A stretch of DNA of 64,000 nt from Bacteroidota bacterium (GTDB lineage: Bacteria > Bacteroidota > Bacteroidia > Bacteroidales > Prolixibacteraceae): positions 1 through 64,000 of the forward strand of contig JAJRSD010000040.1 of the NCBI GenBank assembly GCA_024278975.1. Direction: 5' to 3'. The notes beneath the pieces are model-generated. The model was not told the origin of the DNA. It searched no databases and worked only from the letters and a program-made list of their open reading frames with translations. Position numbers and translations under genes: made by a program. How positions within the stretch are numbered: position 1 is the stretch's first letter; each line of letters starts with the position of its first letter. Positions 56,072 to 64,000 of this stretch are shown piece after piece.

Positions 56072-58074
56072 TGAAAAGTAATATGTTGAAAAATCGTTGT
56101 GTTGTTTTGTTTGTTCTTGGCATCTTGTTTACGATGGGAAGTCATGCACAGCAGCTCCGAATGGTCGTTAAATCCCCTAATGGGAAGATGATTACCGAAC
56201 TTAATTGGGGTAATGACGATATTCTGAAGTATAGTATTTTAAATGAGAATGATACTTTAGTTTATTTTTCGGAAATGGGTGTAACGGTTGATGGTATAAA
56301 TTATGGTGAAGATGTTGAATTTGTTGAAAGAATTGATTCTGTTATAAATGAAACTATACCATCACTATGGAACAAATCGGAAATAAAAAACAATTGTAGT
56401 TATTCTAAAATCAAGTTCTTAAATAGGTCAGATCAACTCTGTTTTTGGATTGAAGTTAAGACTTTTAACAATGGAATTGCCTTTCGATATATAATTCCCG
56501 GAGAAACAGAAAGGACAATTGAAGATGAAAGTACAGAATTCAGGATTGCCGGCGAAAATCAATTCTATTATGCAAGTGGCCCTTTCCAATATGGTTGGTT
56601 GCAGGAGTATCAGAAACGTTCGGGAGATTCAATCAAAGGGGAACTTCTTGCTCCTCCGGTTACCATAAAACGTGCAAACGGGAAGGGGTTTCTGGCCATT
56701 TCCGAATCAGCTTTGTTCAATTATCACGGGATGGTTCTGCAGGGAGTATCAGCTAATACTTTACAAACCGTTTTTGTTTCCAACGAAGGGCATTTGAAAT
56801 CAGGGAAGCAATTTGGCTTGCCTGAGTCAAAGTATGTTCATTCGGTTGTGTTTGGAGCAACGTGGAAACACAAAGGTGATATTGTTAGTCCGTGGAGAGT
56901 TATCATGTATGGAAAAGATTTAAACGAGTTGGTGAATAATGACATAATCAGTTCGGTTGCTCCCAAACCTTCAAAAGAACTTTTCCCCGAAGGCCCACAT
57001 ACCTCCTGGATCAAACCCGGACGCGCCTTTTTTACCTGGTTAAGCGAAAGATATCAACGTAAAAAGAACGATATAAAGACTTATCGTTTCTACATTGATA
57101 AAGCATCTGAACTGGGAATTGAATATGTTCTTGTCGATGAAGGCTGGTATGGCTGGCAATCGCAGGAAAAAAACAGGTGGAAAATATTGTCGGAGCTTGT
57201 AGCGTATGCCGCGCAAAAGAATGTGGGAATCTGGGTCTGGAAATCAAGCTATGAACGTAATGATATTCCCGGTTTTGACGATGTATCCTTCAGGCAGGAA
57301 TTTATGCGTAGATGTGCCGAAACAGGAGTGAAAGGTATTAAAGTGGATTTCTTCCATTCCGAAAATTACTTTACTGTTCGGTTAATGGAGGATATATTGA
57401 AGGATGCTGCAAAGAGTAAACAACTTGTTATATTTCATGGTGTAAACAAACCCACAGGTGATTTTATTACCTATCCTAACCTGTTAGCGAAAGAAGCCGT
57501 TCGGGGATTAGAATGTGTTGGAGGAGAAGATAGCTGGGCTCCCGGCCCGCCATGGCCAGTGCACAATACAACTTTACCATTTACCCGATTATTGGCCGGC
57601 CCTGCTGATTATTGCCCTCTACATTTCGACAGGTTTAAGCCGGCAGGAACCACAAATGCACATCAAGTTGCATCAATCTATATGTTTACATCCCCTATGT
57701 TAATATTTTCTGCCGACCCCCAAGATATAGAACGTAGTCCGGCAAAAAAGTATATTACCGAAGTTCCGGTAATCTGGGACAAAACAGTTGTGCTGCCGCA
57801 AAGTATAATAGGGGAACTGGCTGTTATTGCTAGACGAAAAGATACAGCTTGGTATGTAAGCTGTTTAAACGGAGAGGAAGAGAGACAGGTGGCATTGAGA
57901 TTAGATGACTTTCTACCGGAGAATAAAAATTATAGACTCGATTTGGTACAAGATGGAAAGAAGAAGAAGCTTGAAATTGTAAAGTTTCAGCATAATTCTT
58001 CAAAACCCATTATTTTGGATTTGCGCTCAGGCGGCGGCTTTCTATTAAAAGTAATACCTGAATCTGATAATTAA
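56071..58074 (+). CDS. GH97 glycosidase
   Basis: 667 residues with a signal peptide (ending HAQQ). Typical GH97 layout: N-terminal beta-super-sandwich (SPNGKMITELNWG, then GIAFRYIIPG), central TIM barrel with YVLVDEGWYGW and GIKVDFFHSENY, and a C-terminal small beta domain. The Asp of KVDFFH corresponds to the nucleophile of the retaining (alpha-galactosidase-type) branch, and the Glu base of inverting SusB-like enzymes is not evident; this favours retaining alpha-galactosidase-like activity, by inference. Starts on the stop codon of the GH95 gene. Confidence 0.9.
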   Translation: MKSNMLKNRCVVLFVLGILFTMGSHAQQLRMVVKSPNGKMITELNWGNDDILKYSILNENDTLVYFSEMGVTVDGINYGEDVEFVERIDSVINETIPSLWNKSEIKNNCSYSKIKFLNRSDQLCFWIEVKTFNNGIAFRYIIPGETERTIEDESTEFRIAGENQFYYASGPFQYGWLQEYQKRSGDSIKGELLAPPVTIKRANGKGFLAISESALFNYHGMVLQGVSANTLQTVFVSNEGHLKSGKQFGLPESKYVHSVVFGATWKHKGDIVSPWRVIMYGKDLNELVNNDIISSVAPKPSKELFPEGPHTSWIKPGRAFFTWLSERYQRKKNDIKTYRFYIDKASELGIEYVLVDEGWYGWQSQEKNRWKILSELVAYAAQKNVGIWVWKSSYERNDIPGFDDVSFRQEFMRRCAETGVKGIKVDFFHSENYFTVRLMEDILKDAAKSKQLVIFHGVNKPTGDFITYPNLLAKEAVRGLECVGGEDSWAPGPPWPVHNTTLPFTRLLAGPADYCPLHFDRFKPAGTTNAHQVASIYMFTSPMLIFSADPQDIERSPAKKYITEVPVIWDKTVVLPQSIIGELAVIARRKDTAWYVSCLNGEEERQVALRLDDFLPENKNYRLDLVQDGKKKKLEIVKFQHNSSKPIILDLRSGGGFLLKVIPESDN

Positions 58075-58103
58075 TAACACAGTAAAATTTTAAAATATAA
58101 AAT

Positions 58104-60506
58104 ATGAACTTTTCAAAATTAACCATTACAGTTCTTTCGTTTCTAATTTTTTGTTCATTTAACTATGGACAGAACACAGATAAACAGCACCTCAAACTTT
58201 GGTACAATCAACCTGCCGATGCATCGGTAAAAGATTTGTCCGATGGGAGGAAAGACGATGCTGAATGGCTCAAAGCACTTCCTTTGGGCAATGGCTCGTT
58301 AGGAGTAATGGTTTTTGGCGATGTAAACAAAGAGCGCATTCAACTTAACGAAGAGAGCGTGTGGTCGGGCAGCCCGTCTGATAACGATAACCCGGATGCA
58401 TTTGCCTTTCAGAACGAAATTAGACAATTGCTTTTTGATGGTAAATATAGAAAAGCCACCAAGATTACAAATAAAACTCAGGTTTGTAAAGGATTAGGTT
58501 CCGGGCATGGCAATGGTGCTAATGTTCCTTTTGGCTGCTTTCAAACACTTGGTGATTTGTGGATTGAAAACGGAAAAGATATCACTTACGAAAACTATTA
58601 TCGCGAGCTCGACCTTGACGATGCTGTTGTTCATGTAAGTTATTCGCAGGGAGGAGTCAACTTTAAACGGGAAATATTTACCAGCCGGCCTGACCAGGTG
58701 ATGGTTGCCCGTTTTACTGCCAACAAACCGGGGCAAATCTCTTTTACCTGTTCTATGACCCGTCCTGAGCGTTTTAAAAGTTATACTGAAAACGGACAAT
58801 TGATTATGTCAGGTAAACTTTCAGATGGGAAAGGGGGAGATGGATTGCAATACATGGCAAGATTAAAAGCTATAAATAAAAATGGAAAAGTAAGTTATTC
58901 CGATTCTAAAATAATTGTAGAGAATGCCGATGAAGTTATACTTTTTCTTTCCGCATCAACAGATTATTTATTGAAATACCCGGAATATAAAGGGCGTGAC
59001 TACGTAAATTTAACCAATAATAATATCGAGAAGGCAGTTGCAAAATCTTATTCTGAACTTCTTGATAATCACAAAAAAGAGTATCAGACCTATTTTAAAC
59101 GGGTAAGTTTTGATATTACACCCGAACCAATTACTGAAATACCGACCGATGAGCGGGTGAAGAATTTTAAACAAACTCACAGTGATCCACATCTGACTGA
59201 ACTCTTTTTTCAGTTTGGTCGATATCTGCTAATCTCATCATCTCGCCCGGGCACGCTGCCGGCTAACTTGCAGGGGATATGGGCGAATAAAATCCAAACG
59301 CCCTGGAATGGTGATTACCATACCGATGTAAACGTTGAGATGAATTACTGGCCCGCCGAGGTTACCAATCTTTCCGAGATGCACTTGCCATTGTTCGATT
59401 TAATTGAATCGCTGGTTCAGCCGGGCAGTAAAACAGCTACCATTCAATATCATAAAAAAGGGTGGGTTGTTCATCCCATAACCAACGTTTGGGGATACAC
59501 TTCTCCCGGCGAAAGCGCAGGCTGGGGAATGCATGTAGGAGCAGGAGCCTGGATTTGTTCGCACATTTGGGAGCATTATATTTTTACGGGAGACGAGGAG
59601 TTTCTAAGCAGAATGTATCCGGTTTTAAAAGGGGCAGCAGAGTTTTATATGGACTGGCTGGTTGAAAATCCAAAAACAAAAGAGTTGGTGTCGGGGCCCG
59701 CTGTCTCTCCCGAAAATGTTTTTATTGCACCTGATGGAAGCCGAAGCCAGATTAGTATGGGCCCGGCACACGACCAACAGGTAATTTGGCAACTGTTTAC
59801 TGATTTTCTTGCTGCTTCAAACGAATTGAAAATAGAGGATGATTTCGTTTTAGAGGTTAAGAATGCAAGGGAAAAACTAGCCGGTCCTAAAATTGGTTCT
59901 GACGGCAGATTAATGGAATGGGCGGAGGAATTTAAAGAAACAGAACCCGGTCATCGTCATATTTCACATCTGTTTGCCTTGCACCCGGGGTCGCAAATAA
60001 ACCTTGAACAAACTCCGGAATTGGCTAAGGCAGCGGAGAAATCATTGGATTATAGGATTGCCCACGGCGGAGGGCACACCGGATGGAGTGCCGCCTGGTT
60101 GATTAACCAATATGCACGATTGCAGGATGCTGAAAAAGCAGAAGAGAGCTTAAACACCGTTTTGTCAAAAAGCACATCGCCAAATTTGTTCGGACAACAC
60201 CCACCGTTTCAGATGGATGCTAATTTTGGCTCAACTGCGGGTATCGCCGAAATGTTGCTTCAGAGTCATGCCGGCATAGTTCAATTACTTCCGGCTTTAC
60301 CAAAAGATTGGGTAACGGGTGAAGTTAAAGGATTAAAGGCTCGTGGTGGTTTCGAGGTTGATATAAAATGGAAAGATAATAAACTAACAGAAGTAGTTAT
60401 TTATTCCGACAATGGCAAAGATTGTAAAGTTCGGTATAAAGACAAAGTCATAAATGTAAAATTAGCAAAAGGTGAAAAATCAATCTTAACAATTAATCGT
60501 TTTTAA
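58104..60506 (+). CDS. GH95 glycosidase, second clear member
   Basis: 800 residues, signal peptide ending near [20 protein letters not shown] and [12 protein letters not shown] open the sandwich; the barrel has [15 protein letters not shown], with Asp408-Val-Asn410 (first catalytic Asn replaced by Asp, as in several Bacteroidota members), Glu in AVSPENVF and Asp in [20 protein letters not shown]. Likely acts on a fucosyl- or galactosyl-type terminal residue. Similar in overall plan to the 53696-56071 gene but clearly diverged; the last about 60 residues of both are close, suggesting common ancestry or gene conversion at the 3' end. Confidence 0.9.
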   Translation: MNFSKLTITVLSFLIFCSFNYGQNTDKQHLKLWYNQPADASVKDLSDGRKDDAEWLKALPLGNGSLGVMVFGDVNKERIQLNEESVWSGSPSDNDNPDAFAFQNEIRQLLFDGKYRKATKITNKTQVCKGLGSGHGNGANVPFGCFQTLGDLWIENGKDITYENYYRELDLDDAVVHVSYSQGGVNFKREIFTSRPDQVMVARFTANKPGQISFTCSMTRPERFKSYTENGQLIMSGKLSDGKGGDGLQYMARLKAINKNGKVSYSDSKIIVENADEVILFLSASTDYLLKYPEYKGRDYVNLTNNNIEKAVAKSYSELLDNHKKEYQTYFKRVSFDITPEPITEIPTDERVKNFKQTHSDPHLTELFFQFGRYLLISSSRPGTLPANLQGIWANKIQTPWNGDYHTDVNVEMNYWPAEVTNLSEMHLPLFDLIESLVQPGSKTATIQYHKKGWVVHPITNVWGYTSPGESAGWGMHVGAGAWICSHIWEHYIFTGDEEFLSRMYPVLKGAAEFYMDWLVENPKTKELVSGPAVSPENVFIAPDGSRSQISMGPAHDQQVIWQLFTDFLAASNELKIEDDFVLEVKNAREKLAGPKIGSDGRLMEWAEEFKETEPGHRHISHLFALHPGSQINLEQTPELAKAAEKSLDYRIAHGGGHTGWSAAWLINQYARLQDAEKAEESLNTVLSKSTSPNLFGQHPPFQMDANFGSTAGIAEMLLQSHAGIVQLLPALPKDWVTGEVKGLKARGGFEVDIKWKDNKLTEVVIYSDNGKDCKVRYKDKVINVKLAKGEKSILTINRF

Positions 60507-60514
60507 ATATATAA

Positions 60515-62581
60515 ATGAATAACTTGAACCGAAGACAATTTCTAAAAACATCCACAGCAGCAGGGATGGCGGGTTTAATAGCACCATCGTTTGTTCTGTC
60601 GTCTTTTACAAACACAAAGAACGAAGTTGCACTCACCGTTGGAGATGTTAAAGTAAACCTACGTTTAGTTTATTGGGATAAGTCAAAAACATGGCATCCG
60701 CTGGAACTTGTGCAGGATGGAAATACAGTAAGAAGCATAGGTCCTGTTAAAGTTACTTTTTCATTTATTGACGAAGGGCAATATCTGACATATAATCTGG
60801 ATGTTCATTCTAATGATCCCACACGAATTGGCATGTTTCTGAGCTTGAGTGATACAATACCTCAGGCTCCGGTATTTCATGTTTTGCCTGGGCTTCTTTT
60901 TGGAGATAATAATCTGGCAAATGTTATCGATAAAAATGCTTTTCATCATTTAACAAATGAACCGCTGGAAGGAAAAGCTTTTTCCCCGATGTGGGAATTC
61001 CGTGCCGATAGGTGCGCCATGCCCCTGTCTGCCATGTGCAGCGAAAAGGCAACTGTTGCAATCTCTATTGATCCATATGCCAAATCAAATAAATCAGAAA
61101 CAATTACTTGTGGTGTTACATCAATGCTAGCTGATGACGCTGCTCCGGCATCTTGTGGCGTCACACTGGGATATGCAAACCTACCCTATTCCTACCCGTA
61201 TCAAGGCTCATTTACTGCTCCTATAGAAGAAACACTTCTTTCAGGCAAGGTAAGTGGGCGAATTTATGCAGAAGCTACTGGAGACCGTCGCAGTGTAAAT
61301 CGTTTTGTGCGGGAAGAATATAAATATAGAAGAGCTTTGCCAAAAATTGACAATACAAAAAATGAAGCATTAGTGGCTTGTGCTACCGCAATGCGGGATG
61401 TACTTTGGAGTTCTGAAGACAAAGCTTTCTGCAACCTCTATTTTGATAACGGTGCTACCCATGGCAAAGATGCGCGTAAACGAATTCTTACAGAAATCGG
61501 CTGGTGTGGAGGCCCTTCTATCGCTCTGCCTGCCATCCAGACCGGGCTTTATTTAAACGATAAGGAATTAATCCAACATGGTATGGATACCTGCAATATT
61601 GTTCCGACTTTATTGAACGAAAAATCCGGACTGCTTTACGATAATGGCATGACCGGGAATAAAGATGTAAATGGCTGGTGGTCTGGCCGCTCGGGTCGCG
61701 ATAAACATTTTGCATATACCAATGGAAGTTGTATCTCTGACCTTATGAGCGTGGCAAAAGTGATGGAAGATGCAGGTATGGAGGTTCCTGAAGACTGGTA
61801 TAAGATTTCTACTACTGTTCTTGATACAATTGCTTCATTACAACTGGAAGATGGAAACCTTGGTTTTGCCTACTCGATGGAGCAACCAGAGATAATTGAT
61901 TCGCATGGAAGTATTGGTGCCTGGTGGATTCCCGGATTTGCTCTGGCTTCAAAACGACTAAACAAGCCTCATTATATGAAGGTTGCCCGCCGGGCTTTAG
62001 AATATTATCATCAGTTTTATATCGATTTGGATGTAAACGGCGCTTCAATGGATACCGGGAAATCTCCCAACGAGGAGTCTTCCAACGCATTTATTCGCGC
62101 AGCACGAGTACTGCATGAATTAACCGGTGATGATTATTATCTGGAAGCACTCCGTGACGGTATCGATCTTGAATGTCTCTGGCGTTACGGATATGCCACT
62201 AAACCTTTGGTTCCACCTCTTTCAAATTCGGGGTGGAACTCCTGCGGCGGTTCGGTTACCAGTGTTGCTAATCCGTGTATTCATCCCATGGGAATCAGGG
62301 TGTCTGACGACCTTCGTTACTATGCGGAGATAACAGGGGATGAGTATGTTTACAACCGCTGGGAGGATGGTATTAACTGGTCTGTTGCTTCACTTGAGTT
62401 ATATCCTGAATATACCGGAATTGGTCCGTATGGAATTACCAGTGAGCGTTATTGCCAAAGTGATGGTATGCTCTATCCAAATTTCTATGGAGGAGAACTT
62501 TGGAGTATTTGGAATACCTCCCATTGTTTTGGTGTTGCTGCAATGTTGGAAGGACTTGTGGACGCAGTGGAATTGAAATAA
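60515..62581 (+). CDS. Tat-exported six-hairpin protein, unassigned
   Basis: 688 residues beginning NRRQFLKTSTAAGMAGL, a clear twin-arginine signal. A beta-rich part (about 35-250) is followed by an alpha-helical barrel with regularly spaced aromatic pairs (GSIGAWWIPGFALASKRL, ELTGDDYYLEALRDGIDLEC), typical of six-hairpin glycosidases or lyases, and a late segment GIGPYGITSERYCQSDGML. I do not recognise the family. Tat export implies that it folds in the cytosol, possibly with a cofactor or metal. Nine nt after the second GH95 gene. Confidence 0.72.
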   Translation: MNNLNRRQFLKTSTAAGMAGLIAPSFVLSSFTNTKNEVALTVGDVKVNLRLVYWDKSKTWHPLELVQDGNTVRSIGPVKVTFSFIDEGQYLTYNLDVHSNDPTRIGMFLSLSDTIPQAPVFHVLPGLLFGDNNLANVIDKNAFHHLTNEPLEGKAFSPMWEFRADRCAMPLSAMCSEKATVAISIDPYAKSNKSETITCGVTSMLADDAAPASCGVTLGYANLPYSYPYQGSFTAPIEETLLSGKVSGRIYAEATGDRRSVNRFVREEYKYRRALPKIDNTKNEALVACATAMRDVLWSSEDKAFCNLYFDNGATHGKDARKRILTEIGWCGGPSIALPAIQTGLYLNDKELIQHGMDTCNIVPTLLNEKSGLLYDNGMTGNKDVNGWWSGRSGRDKHFAYTNGSCISDLMSVAKVMEDAGMEVPEDWYKISTTVLDTIASLQLEDGNLGFAYSMEQPEIIDSHGSIGAWWIPGFALASKRLNKPHYMKVARRALEYYHQFYIDLDVNGASMDTGKSPNEESSNAFIRAARVLHELTGDDYYLEALRDGIDLECLWRYGYATKPLVPPLSNSGWNSCGGSVTSVANPCIHPMGIRVSDDLRYYAEITGDEYVYNRWEDGINWSVASLELYPEYTGIGPYGITSERYCQSDGMLYPNFYGGELWSIWNTSHCFGVAAMLEGLVDAVELK

Positions 62582-62613
62582 TTAAGGTAAAATTATATAT
62601 ATAAAGAAGAGTT

Positions 62614-64000
62614 ATGAGAAGAATATTGGGATTAATGGTTATTTCGATTTTGTGTATTTCCACGATTTCATCTAAGGAAAAAACAGCGACGAAAGACAAT
62701 GAAATTGTAAGGATGCAAGGAAAAAATATCATAAGTATATACTGTAGTGAAAACAACGATCTCTACCAGTTATTAAAAACAAGGGAACAAAGTTGCACAC
62801 GTTATGATAATATCGTTGCAGCACTCGAAGCTAGTCCAAAAAATATAACCTTACTAATTTTGGCAAAAGACTATCCAAATAAAAAAACAGTACTTCCCGA
62901 AGGTTTTTACAGGAAAACAAAGGAGAAGAATTTAAAAGTATATATAGAATTTCCAGACCGACTAGCATCAGGTAAAACGGGCGAAATTAAGCCAACAGAA
63001 AAAGAACGCATGGTAGTTACATCCTCATTTCTGGGGAAGAAACATTTATTGGATGTTTTGGATGCCGGCCTTTTTTCTTATGTAGAGGTAGCCGATAGAG
63101 AAAGTCATATAAAAGGAGCCAAAGTAGCGGGTTTTAAAAAAGCAGTTTATGGTCTTGAAAATACACCTAATTTTCCCGTTTTGTTTGAAGATGGCGATGT
63201 GCTGATATCTACTACAAAACTGAGTGATTTTAAAAAAAGCCGTTATTCTCCTTATGGAACATGCCGGAATATTATTGGAGGTATCTTATCTCATTTGTCT
63301 ATTGGTATGGAAGAGGATTTAATACAATGGAAACCCATTGTTCGGCCAACTTTCGATGCAACAATTGCCATTTCTCCGGAAGATTACCGCACAGCAGTGA
63401 ACCGCGGTGCGGAATGGTACGATAAGGCAAAGTTTCTTATTCATCAGGATTGGGAAGCACATTGGAAGACTATCGATGTCAAAAATCCACCAGTCGGTCC
63501 GCCCATGGATTTAAACCTTCCTTCGGGTGATGGCTCATTGGGCGTTATGGAAGGCCATTATTCTTATATTAATCCCGATGGAAGCCAGCAATACAGATAT
63601 TGGCTTAGAGCAGATTGTGTAGCCGAAACAGCCATGACCTTAGCTACGGCAAACGGGGTAAAACAAAATTCCAAATATTTGGAAACGGCAAATAATCTGA
63701 TGGATTTCCTTTTCAACACTGAAACTTTCAAAACTGCCAGCAGCAAAAATCCTGATAAATCTTCTTTCGGACTGGTGGGCTGGGCCGATACACATAAAGA
63801 CAGGTACTATGGCGATGACAACGCACGGGTGATTATCGGTTCGGTGCTGGCGGCACAGACCATGGAAAACCCTAAGTGGGACAAACAAATTCTGGAACTA
63901 ATTCTGGCCAATTTCCGAACTTCCGGTAAAAAGGGGTTTCGAAGTGGGGCACTTATTGCGTCAGATATAGACCAAACTACCTGGCAGGTATTAATGGAAA
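62614..64000 (+). CDS. secreted two-domain protein with (alpha/alpha)-barrel part, 3' end outside window
   Basis: Open from the ATG at 62614 to the window end (462 codons, no stop). MRRILGLMVISILCISTISS is a signal peptide. Residues about 30-240 form an alpha/beta domain reminiscent of a glutamine-amidotransferase-like or beta-galactosidase trimerisation fold (NIVAALEASPKNITLLILAKDYP). From about 250 begins helical sequence (DYRTAVNRGAEWYDKAKFL, GSLGVMEGHYSYINPDGSQQ) resembling a six-hairpin glycosidase. The ATG follows a weak AAGAAGAG site, 33 nt after the Tat protein gene. The product and full length cannot be given. Confidence 0.7.
   Translation, partial: MRRILGLMVISILCISTISSKEKTATKDNEIVRMQGKNIISIYCSENNDLYQLLKTREQSCTRYDNIVAALEASPKNITLLILAKDYPNKKTVLPEGFYRKTKEKNLKVYIEFPDRLASGKTGEIKPTEKERMVVTSSFLGKKHLLDVLDAGLFSYVEVADRESHIKGAKVAGFKKAVYGLENTPNFPVLFEDGDVLISTTKLSDFKKSRYSPYGTCRNIIGGILSHLSIGMEEDLIQWKPIVRPTFDATIAISPEDYRTAVNRGAEWYDKAKFLIHQDWEAHWKTIDVKNPPVGPPMDLNLPSGDGSLGVMEGHYSYINPDGSQQYRYWLRADCVAETAMTLATANGVKQNSKYLETANNLMDFLFNTETFKTASSKNPDKSSFGLVGWADTHKDRYYGDDNARVIIGSVLAAQTMENPKWDKQILELILANFRTSGKKGFRSGALIASDIDQTTWQVLME

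Overview
The window looks like a chromosomal segment of a low-GC member of the Bacteroidota, probably an anaerobic or facultative marine/sediment lineage near Marinilabiliales/Prolixibacteraceae; the phylum is well supported, the order is inference. Evidence: Bacteroidota-type promoters (TTG, about 19 nt, TAnnTTTG), mostly A-rich rather than Shine-Dalgarno leaders, a TonB-dependent receptor paired with a DUF4249 lipoprotein, a second EF-G paralogue of the Bacteroidota type, and a very large set of exported glycoside hydrolases.

Layout. (1) 1-13.4 kb is a mixed accessory region: a truncated FAD-oxidase remnant, an EF-G2-like gene on the minus strand, a TonB-dependent receptor split by an in-frame amber codon plus its DUF4249 partner, a DUF4143 ATPase behind two operator-like palindromes, and a C39-peptidase ABC exporter separated from its HlyD-type adaptor by an ORF6N gene and an HsdR_N-like nuclease gene. 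Short repeats have entered coding DNA several times here: a 7-bp tandem array in the lipoprotein signal region, GC-rich hairpin elements inside the exporter and the adaptor, and a 33-bp near-perfect palindrome in the ORF6N gene. (2) 13.7-31.1 kb is the str/S10/spc/alpha ribosomal supercluster in classical order, rpsL-rpsG-fusA-rpsJ to rpoA-rplQ, with secY, infA and rpmJ and without map, closed by a strong terminator. (3) 31.1-64.0 kb is a carbohydrate-utilisation locus. A minus-strand AraC regulator faces a same-strand run of about 31 kb that continues beyond the window.

How the locus fits together. The exported enzymes (two GH29-type alpha-L-fucosidases, two clear GH95 enzymes, several other six-hairpin GH95/DUF5703-like proteins, one GH3, one GH97, a Tat-exported six-hairpin protein) would strip terminal sugars, including L-fucose/L-galactose-type residues, from a complex glycan. 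Uptake is by a FucP-like MFS permease and a RhaT-like symporter. A lipoprotein fuses a TIM-barrel-like domain to an L-rhamnose-mutarotase domain. At the head of the run are a glycyl radical enzyme (GRE) with an unusual active-site loop, its radical-SAM activase (broken by a 1-nt frameshift) and, further on, a zinc-motif UroD/MtaA-like methyltransferase homologue. No SusC/SusD pair lies in the visible part.

The best candidate for something undescribed is the GRE + activase + MtaA-like protein embedded in a deoxysugar/fucoside locus: the GRE has a Cys-Gln-Trp thiyl loop, which is neither the Cys-Cys of pyruvate formate-lyase nor the Cys-x-Glu of the dehydratase/lyase types, so its reaction cannot be assigned from the sequence.
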